25,781 nt of DNA from an uncultured Bacteroidota bacterium (GTDB lineage Bacteria; Bacteroidota; Bacteroidia; Flavobacteriales; Flavobacteriaceae): contig CAIJFC010000104.1 in the NCBI GenBank assembly GCA_903819815.1, positions 1-25,781 of the forward strand. Reading direction: 5' to 3'. Below the pieces are notes generated by a model. That model worked only from the letters and a program-made list of their open reading frames with translations, was not told the origin of the DNA and searched no databases. The position numbers and the translations under genes were made by a program. Positions 14,996-22,036 of the stretch are shown here, one piece after another (within the stretch, counting starts at the first letter, position 1; every line of letters begins with the position of its first letter).

Positions 14996-15883
14996 TTATT
15001 GCTTCGCTAACTTTCGTTGCTCTCTTGCTAATAGTGTGTTTTTCAATAACATCGCTATAGTCATCGGTCCTACTCCACCTGGAACGGGAGTAATGAAAGA
15101 CGCTTTCTTACTTACGTTTACAAAATCGACATCGCCAGTAATTACATATCCTTTTTCGTTAGAATCGTCATTTACTCTAGTGATACCCACATCAATTACA
15201 ACTGCTCCGTCTTTTACCATTTCTGCTTTCAGGTAATTTGGAACTCCTAAAGCGGTGATGATAATATCGGCTTGAATGGTAATCTCTGAAATATTTTTGG
15301 TATAACTGTGGGTTAAAGTCACCGTTGAATTTCCTGGGAATCCTTTTCTTCCCATCAGAATACTCATTGGACGACCTACAATGTGGCTACGGCCAATAAC
15401 TACGGTATGCTTTCCTTTAGTTTCAACGTTGTAACGTTCTAATAATTCTAGAATTCCAAATGGAGTTGCTGGAATAAAAGTGGTCATATCCAAGGCCATT
15501 TTTCCAAAATTCTCTGGGTGAAAACCGTCAACATCTTTACTTGGATCAACAGCCATAAGGACTTTTTGAGTATCGATTTGATCCGGCAATGGCAACTGAA
15601 CGATAAATCCGTCAATGTTGTCGTCTTCGTTTAACTCTTTAATTTTTTTAAGTAATTCTGTTTCAGAGGTCGTGCTTGGCATATTGATTAAAGTCGACTC
15701 AAAACCTACTCTCTCACAAGCTTTCACTTTACTTCCTACATAAGTTAAACTGGCACCATCATTTCCAACAATAATTGCCGCTAAATGAGGGACTTTCTCG
15801 TTGTTGTTTTTCATCTTTTGGACTTCAGCCGTGATTTCGGCTTTGATATCCTCAGAAACTTTTTTTCCGTCTAGTAGTTGCAT
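14996..15883 (-). CDS. folD: Bifunctional methylene-THF dehydrogenase / methenyl-THF cyclohydrolase
   Basis: FolD interconverts 5,10-methylene-, 5,10-methenyl- and 10-formyl-tetrahydrofolate in the cytoplasm, supplying one-carbon units for purines and initiator formyl-Met. The 295-residue protein is full length. The catalytic YVGSK has Tyr48 and Lys52. Other landmarks are the QLPLPDQI loop, DVDGFHPENFG, the dinucleotide-binding VIGRSHIVGRPMS, and the C-terminal PGGVGPMTIAML. It lies 67 bases downstream of ffh on the same strand and is probably co-transcribed with it. Its immediate leader is made of CAA triplets, the last of which shares its final A with the ATG. Confidence 0.96.
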   Translation of the reverse strand: MQLLDGKKVSEDIKAEITAEVQKMKNNNEKVPHLAAIIVGNDGASLTYVGSKVKACERVGFESTLINMPSTTSETELLKKIKELNEDDNIDGFIVQLPLPDQIDTQKVLMAVDPSKDVDGFHPENFGKMALDMTTFIPATPFGILELLERYNVETKGKHTVVIGRSHIVGRPMSILMGRKGFPGNSTVTLTHSYTKNISEITIQADIIITALGVPNYLKAEMVKDGAVVIDVGITRVNDDSNEKGYVITGDVDFVNVSKKASFITPVPGGVGPMTIAMLLKNTLLAREQRKLAKQ

Positions 15884-15914
15884 TGTTGTTGTGTATTTGT
15901 TGTTGTTGTTGTTG
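15884..15914 (-). repeat. CAA-triplet leader of folD
   Basis: On the minus strand six tandem CAA units (15914-15897) are followed by a five-base break (ATACA) and three more CAA units running into the start codon (CAACAACAATG). The stretch has no G and cannot fold, so it would give an unstructured ribosome landing site. It is the only triplet run of this kind that I noticed in the window. Confidence 0.8.
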
Positions 15915-15950
15915 CTTTTGACATTAAGACATTTGACTTTCGGCTAAAAT

Positions 15951-17300
15951 CTATCGCATTCCAGGCATTCCACCTTTCATACCACTCATCATTTTCATCA
16001 TATTTTTACCCCCTGGACCTTGCATCATTTTCATCATTTTGCTCATTTGGTCAAACTGCTTCATTAATTGATTTACTTGCTCGATTTTAGTTCCCGATCC
16101 TTTCGCAATTCTCGTTTTCCTTTTCATATCAATAATTGCCGGTTTTGATCTTTCTGTTGGTGTCATTGAATGTATAATGGCTTCAATGTGCTTGAATGCA
16201 TCGTCTTCAATTTCAACGTCTTTCATGGCTTTTGACGCTCCAGGAATCATGCCGACCAAGTCTTTCATGTTACCCATTTTTTTGACTTGTTGAATTTGGG
16301 TCAAGAAATCATCGAAACCAAACTCGTTTTTGGCGATTTTCTTTTGGATTTTACGAGCTTCCTCTTCGTTGTATTGTTCTTGTGCTTTTTCTACCAATGA
16401 AACTACGTCTCCCATTCCTAGGATTCGTTCCGCCATACGCTCTGGATAGAAAATGTCAATTGCTTCCATTTTTTCACCAGTTCCTACAAACTTAATCGGT
16501 TTATTAACTACTGATTTTATAGAAAGTGCGGCTCCACCACGAGTATCTCCATCTAATTTTGTTAAGATTACCCCATCAAAATTCAAAATATCATTAAAGG
16601 CTTTTGCCGTATTTACCGCATCTTGACCTGTCATGGAATCCACTACAAATAAGGTTTCTTGAGGTTGGATTGCTTTATGAACACGAGCAATCTCGTCCAT
16701 CATTTGAGCGTCTACTGCAAGACGACCTGCGGTATCTACAATTACAACATTGAATCCTTTTTCTTTGGCATATTTAATTGCATTTTGTGCAATTTCAACT
16801 GGATTGTTGTTTCCTAATTCGGAGTAAACTTCCACGCCAATTTGTGATCCCACCACATGCAACTGATTGATTGCTGCTGGGCGATACACATCACAAGCTA
16901 CTAAAAGTGGATTTTTCGCTTTTTTGGTTTTAAGGAAATTAGCTAATTTTCCTGAGAAAGTGGTTTTACCAGATCCTTGTAATCCCGACATTAGAATTAC
17001 GGTTGGATTTCCTGAAAGATTGACTCCAGAAACTTCTCCACCCATTAATTCAGTCAATTCGTCTTTAACTAATTTTACTAAAAGTTGGCCGGGTTGTAAT
17101 GTAGTTAATACATTTTGACCAATGGCTTTGTCCTTTACCCTTGTGGTAAAATCTTTTGCTATTTTAAAGTTAACATCGGCATCTAAAAGTGCGCGGCGAA
17201 CTTCCTTTAATGTTTCAGCAACATTAATTTCAGTAATTTTTCCGTGTCCTTTTAGGATATGAAAGGCTTTGTCTAATTTATCACTTAAATTATCAAACAT
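15951..17300 (-). CDS. ffh: Signal recognition particle protein Ffh
   Basis: Ffh is the SRP54 homologue that binds signal sequences and SRP RNA and delivers ribosomes to FtsY at the inner membrane. The 449-residue protein has all three domains: the N domain (about 1-95), the G domain with P-loop GLQGSGKTT (106-114), DTAGR (189-193) and TKLDGDTRGG (247-256), and a Met-rich M domain from about 300. It ends in a Met/Gly-rich tail (MKMMQGPGGKNMMKMMSGMK region). A complete TTTG-N19-TATATTTG promoter lies just upstream, and folD follows 67 bases downstream. No SRP RNA gene is recognisable in the flanking 168 bases. Confidence 0.98.
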   Translation of the reverse strand: MFDNLSDKLDKAFHILKGHGKITEINVAETLKEVRRALLDADVNFKIAKDFTTRVKDKAIGQNVLTTLQPGQLLVKLVKDELTELMGGEVSGVNLSGNPTVILMSGLQGSGKTTFSGKLANFLKTKKAKNPLLVACDVYRPAAINQLHVVGSQIGVEVYSELGNNNPVEIAQNAIKYAKEKGFNVVIVDTAGRLAVDAQMMDEIARVHKAIQPQETLFVVDSMTGQDAVNTAKAFNDILNFDGVILTKLDGDTRGGAALSIKSVVNKPIKFVGTGEKMEAIDIFYPERMAERILGMGDVVSLVEKAQEQYNEEEARKIQKKIAKNEFGFDDFLTQIQQVKKMGNMKDLVGMIPGASKAMKDVEIEDDAFKHIEAIIHSMTPTERSKPAIIDMKRKTRIAKGSGTKIEQVNQLMKQFDQMSKMMKMMQGPGGKNMMKMMSGMKGGMPGMR

Positions 17301-17322
17301 AGTAGTGCTTTTTATTGAATTG

Positions 17323-17353
17323 CAAATATAAGATAAAGTTAGAAAGCGTCAAA
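17323..17353 (-). promoter_or_regulatory. Complete Bacteroidota promoter (TTTG-N19-TATATTTG) for ffh
   Basis: On the minus strand TTTG (17353-17350) is followed by exactly 19 bases and TATATTTG (17330-17323), 22 bases before the ffh ATG. Both elements and the spacing match the consensus. The -33 TTTG is the promoter-proximal copy in a small tandem repeat. Confidence 0.78.
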
Positions 17354-17369
17354 GAGACAAAGAGGCAAA
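17350..17369. repeat. Short tandem repeat (CAAAGAGR units) at the ffh -33 region
   Basis: CAAAGAGA, CAAAGAGG and a partial CAAA are in tandem. On the minus strand this places three TTTG copies 8 bases apart, the nearest at the -33 position of ffh. Confidence 0.7.
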
Positions 17370-17412
17370 ATTGCAGTTGTTGACCAAAGATTGATTCGAA
17401 ATCAAATTAATA

Positions 17413-17444
17413 TTTGGTAATCAATTATTAATTCAATAATATTG
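17413..17444 (+). promoter_or_regulatory. Probable promoter for the secreted hypothetical gene
   Basis: TTTG (17413-17416), a 20-base spacer and TAATATTG (17437-17444), which differs from TAnnTTTG at one base. It lies 24 bases before the ATG at 17469 and is divergent from the ffh promoter. Confidence 0.45.
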
Positions 17445-17468
17445 TATAAATAATTATAAACAACAAAA

Positions 17469-17951
17469 ATGAAAAATCAATTATTGGTATTTAGCATTCT
17501 ATTTGCAAGTTTATCTTGTTTTTCTCAATCACCATTAAGTATTGAAAAAGACTTTTGGTCTGGGACGGCAATCCATCAAAATGGTAAAAAAATTAGCATT
17601 CAAGAAGCTAAAAAGTTAGTTAACAATTCGGAAATTGAAGCTAAATTGAATTCTGCTCAAACAAATAGATTAATTGGAGGCATCGTTTCTAATGTGGGTG
17701 CTTTCACTTTTGGATATACATTAGGTCTTTCTATTAGCAACAACCCTCAAATGAAACCCAATTGGACTGTTGGAGGGATTGGAGCTGCAGGAATGATTAT
17801 TGGATTAATTTTTCAAGGAAATGGAAATAAACAAATGAAAGAAGCTGTAGATTCTTACAACAGTAGTATAGCAAAAAACACCACATCTATAGATCCTGAG
17901 TTCTCAATAACATCTTCAGAAAATGGCATTGGTATTGCCATCAGATTTTAA
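17469..17951 (+). CDS. Hypothetical secreted or membrane protein with Gly-rich hydrophobic segments
   Basis: I do not recognise this 160-residue protein. It begins with a clear signal peptide (MKNQLLVFSILFASLSCFSQ), with probable cleavage after the FSQ typical of flavobacterial secreted proteins. A Cys at residue 17 is present but the context (SLSCFS) is a weak lipobox. A soluble stretch rich in Lys and Asn follows. Then come two Gly-rich hydrophobic segments (about 68-90, RLIGGIVSNVGAFTFGYTLG, and about 98-116, TVGGIGAAGMIIGLIFQG) that could be a helical hairpin in a membrane. The chain ends GIGIAIRF with a C-terminal aromatic residue. Its stop is three bases from the convergent argS stop. 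Function is unknown. Confidence 0.75.
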   Translation: MKNQLLVFSILFASLSCFSQSPLSIEKDFWSGTAIHQNGKKISIQEAKKLVNNSEIEAKLNSAQTNRLIGGIVSNVGAFTFGYTLGLSISNNPQMKPNWTVGGIGAAGMIIGLIFQGNGNKQMKEAVDSYNSSIAKNTTSIDPEFSITSSENGIGIAIRF

Positions 17952-17954
17952 AAA

Positions 17955-19733
17955 CTACATTCTCTCCGGAACTTGAATACCTAAAAGTTGGAAGGCCGAT
18001 GCAATAGTGTCGGCCACTTTTTTTGATAATTGCACACGAAAAACTTTTTCTACACTATCATTTGAACCTAAAATAGGCACCGCTTGATAGAACGAATTGT
18101 ATTCACGGACTAAATCGTAAGTGTAATTTGCAATTAAAGCAGGGCTATGATTTTGTGCCGCATTTTGAATTACCTCTGGATACAATTCCAATTGTTTAAC
18201 CAATTCTTTTTCCTTTTCATGCAATACTTTAATCGTTGTATTTTCAGTGAAATCGAAGTTGGTTTTGCGAATAATCGATTGAATTCTCGCATACGTATAT
18301 TGTATAAAAGGTCCTGTATTTCCTGCGAAATCTACCGATTCTTCTGGGTCAAACAAAATTCTTTTCTTAGGATCGACTTTCAAAATATAGTATTTCAAGG
18401 CGCCCATTCCGATGGTAGTGTACAACTTGGCTTTTTCAGCATCTGAATACCCTTCCAGCTTTCCTAATTCTTCAGAAATTTTCTGAGCGGTATCGGTCAT
18501 TTCATTCATCAAATCATCAGCATCTACTACAGTTCCCTCGCGACTTTTCATTTTTCCTGAAGGCAAATCTACCATTCCGTAGGACAAATGAAACAAGTTT
18601 TTAGACCAGTCAAAACCTAATTTTTGAAGGATTAAAAACAAGACTTTAAAGTGATAATCCTGTTCGTTTCCAACGGTGTAAACCATTCCTCCAACGTCTG
18701 GAAAGTCCTTAACACGCTGAATTGCCGTTCCTATATCTTGCGTCATGTAAACCGCTGTTCCGTCTGAACGAAGTACAATTTTTCTATCCAAACCATCCGG
18801 AGTTAAATCAATCCAAACCGAGCCATCAGGGTCTTTTTCAAAAATTCCTTTTTCCAATCCTATTTGAACTACGTCTTTTCCTAATAAATAGGTATTGCTC
18901 TCGTAATAATAACTATCAAAATCAACTCCTAGATTGGTGTAAGTTTTGCCAAATCCGTCATAAACCCATTGGTTCATCGTTTTCCAAAGTGCCATTACTT
19001 CCGGATCTCCAGCTTCCCATTTTAGTAGCATTTCTTGCGCTTCCAAAATAATTGGCGCTTGTTTTTTTGCTTCTTCTTCAGATTTTCCTTCGCTCATTAA
19101 TTGGGTGATTTCTTCTTTGTAGGCTTTATCAAAAGCTACATAAAAATTACCAACTAATTTATCTCCTTTTAATCCAGAAGTTTCAGGTGTTTGACCTTTT
19201 CCAAATTTTTGCCAAGCCAACATCGACTTACAAATGTGAATTCCACGGTCGTTGATGATTTGTGTTTTATATACTTTTTTTCCCGATGCTTTAAGTATTT
19301 CAGCAACAGCATATCCCAATAAATTATTTCTAACGTGTCCTAAATGTAAAGGTTTGTTGGTATTTGGCGAAGAATATTCCACCATAATCGCGGGCTCATT
19401 TGCCTTGGGCGAAACAAATCCGAATTGCGAATTGTCTTTAATATCATTGAAAAAATCAAGGTAATATTGATCGGAAATGACAATATTTAAAAACCCAGAA
19501 ACCACGTTAAAATTAGAAACCTCAGCTACATTTTCAACTAAATAAGCCCCTATTTTATTTCCAAGTTCCACCGGATTGCTCTTAATCACTTTCAATAAGG
19601 GAAAAATAACCATCGTAATGTCTCCTTCAAAATCTTTCCGTGTCGATTGAAATTCTATTTTGTCAATAGTTACATCAAAAAGCGAATGGATAGCTTTTTC
19701 GATAGGTGCCGATAGAATTTGAGATAGCGTCAT
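17955..19733 (-). CDS. argS: Arginyl-tRNA synthetase
   Basis: ArgS charges tRNA-Arg with arginine in the cytoplasm. The 592-residue protein is full length. It has an N-terminal additional domain (about 1-100, starting MTLSQILSAPIEKAI), a class I catalytic core with SSPNTNKPLHLGHVRNN (121-137, HIGH motif HLGH 130-133), and the KMSKS-equivalent SGKMKSREG (392-400). A C-terminal DALR-type anticodon-binding domain includes FIQYTYARIQSI and ends in LLGIQVPERM, with the usual terminal methionine. A perfect -7 box lies upstream. It converges tightly on the small secreted protein gene. Confidence 0.98.
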   Translation of the reverse strand: MTLSQILSAPIEKAIHSLFDVTIDKIEFQSTRKDFEGDITMVIFPLLKVIKSNPVELGNKIGAYLVENVAEVSNFNVVSGFLNIVISDQYYLDFFNDIKDNSQFGFVSPKANEPAIMVEYSSPNTNKPLHLGHVRNNLLGYAVAEILKASGKKVYKTQIINDRGIHICKSMLAWQKFGKGQTPETSGLKGDKLVGNFYVAFDKAYKEEITQLMSEGKSEEEAKKQAPIILEAQEMLLKWEAGDPEVMALWKTMNQWVYDGFGKTYTNLGVDFDSYYYESNTYLLGKDVVQIGLEKGIFEKDPDGSVWIDLTPDGLDRKIVLRSDGTAVYMTQDIGTAIQRVKDFPDVGGMVYTVGNEQDYHFKVLFLILQKLGFDWSKNLFHLSYGMVDLPSGKMKSREGTVVDADDLMNEMTDTAQKISEELGKLEGYSDAEKAKLYTTIGMGALKYYILKVDPKKRILFDPEESVDFAGNTGPFIQYTYARIQSIIRKTNFDFTENTTIKVLHEKEKELVKQLELYPEVIQNAAQNHSPALIANYTYDLVREYNSFYQAVPILGSNDSVEKVFRVQLSKKVADTIASAFQLLGIQVPERM

Positions 19734-19754
19734 TTTGTTCTTATTTTAAGATGT

Positions 19755-19762
19755 CAAAGATA
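19755..19762 (-). promoter_or_regulatory. -7 promoter box (TATCTTTG) for argS
   Basis: The minus strand reads TATCTTTG, a perfect TAnnTTTG box, 21 bases before the argS ATG at 19733. No TTTG is found at the 19-base spacing. Confidence 0.6.
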
Positions 19763-19810
19763 GTTAATCTGTATGAATTTGAAAATTGAAATTTCAGGTT
19801 ATTATGAAAC

Positions 19811-19843
19811 AAAAAATCCGCCTTGAAAATTACAAAACGGATT
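19811..19843 (-). terminator. Probable terminator of the APC permease gene
   Basis: On the minus strand AATCCG (19843-19838) pairs with CGGATT (19820-19815) around a 17-base loop that can pair further. A T-run follows (19816-19811). The stem is short, so efficiency is uncertain. It lies 23 bases after the permease stop. Confidence 0.65.
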
Positions 19844-19866
19844 CAAATTTTAATTAATTCTATTGC

Positions 19867-21828
19867 TTATTCCGTGGTATTCAATTGGCTATTTTTTCGG
19901 CTGTAGCCAAAGTAAATTACCAAACCAATCAACAACCAAATGGTGAAATAAATCCAGTTCCAAACACTTAATTCCGCCATCATGTACAAGCAGGATATTA
20001 AACCCAACATAGGAATTAACGATAAATTTTGTCGATACCCCCAAACTGCTAATCCAATTAAAGAAAGTAGGAAAATCCACATTGGAATTTTGTGTTTGAA
20101 TAAGCTAAAACCCGTTTCATATTTTTGAGAATCACTAATTGGTAAAGCGTTAACAACCGATTGATATTGATCTTCATTATCAGAATAGTTACTCAAAATA
20201 ACTTCTAAATCGGGTGTTGAAGTCGTCGCGTTATTGGCGTCAAATGCTGCTAAATAATTATAAACTTGTTTTGATTGTTCCGGAGTTAAAGAAGTTACAA
20301 TATCTTCCGGAGCATATATTTTCTTTTCATTGGTAATGAAATCGAGCGTGCTTTTTTGATTGTACTGAACCGAATAAACCAATCCAATTAAGATTAAAAC
20401 AGGAACAATGTATTTCGAATTCACATAGGGAGTTTTGAATTTCCCACGAGGAATATCTGTTTTGTTTTGCAATACCAATACACCCGCGCAAACCAATACA
20501 AAGGCAAATAAAGTTCCGATACTACATAAATCGGTTACCATGGTTAGGTTCAAAAATAAAGCCGGAATGGCTACTACAAAACCCGTAACCACAGTGGCAT
20601 AGGAAGGTGTTTTGAATTTAGGATGCACTCTTGAGAATTTTTTTGGCAACAAACCATCGCGGCTCATACTCATCCAAATTCTAGGTTGCCCCATTTGGAA
20701 CACCAATAAAACACTCGCCATGGCTATAACAGCAGAAACTCCGATGATTGCTGACATTATTTTTAAATCTAATTTTTCGAATACAAATAATAAAGGATCG
20801 CCAACATTCAATTCAGAATAGGAAACCATTCCAGTTAGCACTAAGGCAATTGCGATATATAAAATGGTACATATTATAATGGCCCACATCATTCCTCGAG
20901 GCAAATCGCGTTGCGGATTTTCACATTCTTCAGCGGTGGTTGAAATAGCATCAAAACCAATATAGGCAAAGAAAACGGCCGAAACTCCTTTCAATATTCC
21001 TCCTACTCCATTGGGTGCAAAAGGGCTCCAATTGTCAACATCTACGTAAAAAACTCCTACGGCAATTACCAATAAAATGATGCATAACTTCACTAAAACC
21101 ATCGCATTACTGGCATTTCTAGATTCCTTCATTCCACGATAAACCAATCCCGTAATGAAGATAATTATCCCTAGAGCAGGTAAATCGGCAACGATGTGAA
21201 AACCACCAATTACAGGTGAAGTGGTCCAAGCAGTATAGGCATTTTGCAAAGAGGAACTTAAATTCTCGAACGATTTTCCGTTTTGCATTAAAGCAGTAGC
21301 GTCTTTAAATCCGTTGGAAGCCGTTAAATAATCCATTTGAACCCAATCGGCTAAAACTTGTAAATTCCAATCGTATTTATGATTCAAATTGACTATAATA
21401 TTATTCATCAAACTCGTAAAGTAATCACTCCAAGAAATGGCAACGGTGATATTCCCGATCGCGTATTCCATAATTAAGGCCCAACCGATAATCCAGGCAA
21501 TTAATTCTCCAAAAGCCACATAGGAATAAGTGTAAGCACTTCCTGAAACAGGCACCATGGAGGCGAATTCTGCGTAAGCAAATGCGGCAAAACTACACGC
21601 AACAGCGGTAAATAAAAACAAGAAGATAACTCCGGGACCACCATCAAAACTAGCTTTTCCAATGGTACTGAAAATTCCAGCTCCAATAATAGCGGCGATT
21701 CCAAAGGCGGCTAAATCTCTAGTTTTAAGATGTTTTCCTAATGAATTGTGACCGTCAGCTTCATTTTTAGCGACTTGTTTTAATATGTCTTGAACTGTTT
21801 TTTTTCGAAATAGATTGGAGAAATTCAT
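19867..21828 (-). CDS. APC-superfamily amino acid permease with a large extra soluble loop
   Basis: This 653-residue inner-membrane protein belongs to the cationic-amino-acid-transporter-like branch of the APC superfamily. The start KHLKTRDLAAFGIAAIIGAG (32-51) carries the GIGAGIF-type substrate-binding helix 1. Also typical are VPVSGSAYTYSYVAFGE (92-108), FFAYIGFDAIST (286-297) and ECENPQRDLPRGM (301-313). About twelve or more helices are visible. Two hydrophilic insertions stand out: about 143-210, and about 490-580 between late helices, the latter roughly 90 residues. These make it much longer than usual bacterial CATs (about 460-490). Substrate is unresolved, and cationic or neutral amino acids are plausible. 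It is divergent from katG and shares its control region. Confidence 0.9.
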   Translation of the reverse strand: MNFSNLFRKKTVQDILKQVAKNEADGHNSLGKHLKTRDLAAFGIAAIIGAGIFSTIGKASFDGGPGVIFLFLFTAVACSFAAFAYAEFASMVPVSGSAYTYSYVAFGELIAWIIGWALIMEYAIGNITVAISWSDYFTSLMNNIIVNLNHKYDWNLQVLADWVQMDYLTASNGFKDATALMQNGKSFENLSSSLQNAYTAWTTSPVIGGFHIVADLPALGIIIFITGLVYRGMKESRNASNAMVLVKLCIILLVIAVGVFYVDVDNWSPFAPNGVGGILKGVSAVFFAYIGFDAISTTAEECENPQRDLPRGMMWAIIICTILYIAIALVLTGMVSYSELNVGDPLLFVFEKLDLKIMSAIIGVSAVIAMASVLLVFQMGQPRIWMSMSRDGLLPKKFSRVHPKFKTPSYATVVTGFVVAIPALFLNLTMVTDLCSIGTLFAFVLVCAGVLVLQNKTDIPRGKFKTPYVNSKYIVPVLILIGLVYSVQYNQKSTLDFITNEKKIYAPEDIVTSLTPEQSKQVYNYLAAFDANNATTSTPDLEVILSNYSDNEDQYQSVVNALPISDSQKYETGFSLFKHKIPMWIFLLSLIGLAVWGYRQNLSLIPMLGLISCLYMMAELSVWNWIYFTIWLLIGLVIYFGYSRKNSQLNTTE

Positions 21829-21864
21829 AGGTTGTATACTATTTAATAAATCTTAAAGTAGAAA

Positions 21865-21872
21865 CAAATATA
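21865..21872 (-). promoter_or_regulatory. -7 promoter box (TATATTTG) for the APC permease
   Basis: The minus strand reads TATATTTG, a perfect TAnnTTTG box, 36 bases before the permease ATG at 21828. No standard -33 TTTG is seen. Confidence 0.6.
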
Positions 21873-21917
21873 GTATAAATTTACCTTTGTTTTAATAATC
21901 TAAATAAAATAGAAACA

Positions 21918-21932
21918 ATAGATTATATCTAT
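21918..21932. promoter_or_regulatory. OxyR-like operator dimer site between katG and the permease gene
   Basis: The 15 bases read ATAGATTATATCTAT, which fits the OxyR recognition consensus ATAGnTnnnAnCTAT at all ten specified positions. The palindrome extends one base further on each side (AATAGAT...ATCTATT). Full OxyR operators contain two such sites separated by seven bases. Neither neighbouring position matches well, so only one dimer site is strong. It lies about 55 bases upstream of the katG -7 box, a sensible place for an activator. Binding is inferred, not shown. Confidence 0.55.
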
Positions 21933-21985
21933 TAAAAAATAAATTAAAACCATAAAATAACTATACTAAAATCAAATTGTTAACC

Positions 21986-21993
21986 TACTTTTG
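21986..21993 (+). promoter_or_regulatory. -7 promoter box (TACTTTTG) for katG
   Basis: TACTTTTG is a perfect TAnnTTTG box, 43 bases before the katG ATG. The lack of a -33 TTTG at 19 bases would fit a promoter that needs an activator. A second perfect box (TACCTTTG) lies far upstream at 21882-21889. Confidence 0.6.
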
Positions 21994-22036
21994 TAAGTAA
22001 ATTTTTAAAAAGTAAATAAGACTTAATTCAATAAAT

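Noticed and set aside
17301..17468. A possible SRP RNA gene next to ffh
   Set aside because: The spacer is very A+T-rich, holds two promoters, and lacks the conserved SRP RNA tetraloop stem.
18147..19051. Two plus-strand frames of about 100 codons inside argS
   Set aside because: Both are antisense to conserved synthetase motifs and contain runs typical of complemented coding sequence.
21950..21964. A second OxyR-like site downstream of the palindrome
   Set aside because: Only the CTAT end matches, and the distance to the first site is 17 rather than 7 bases.
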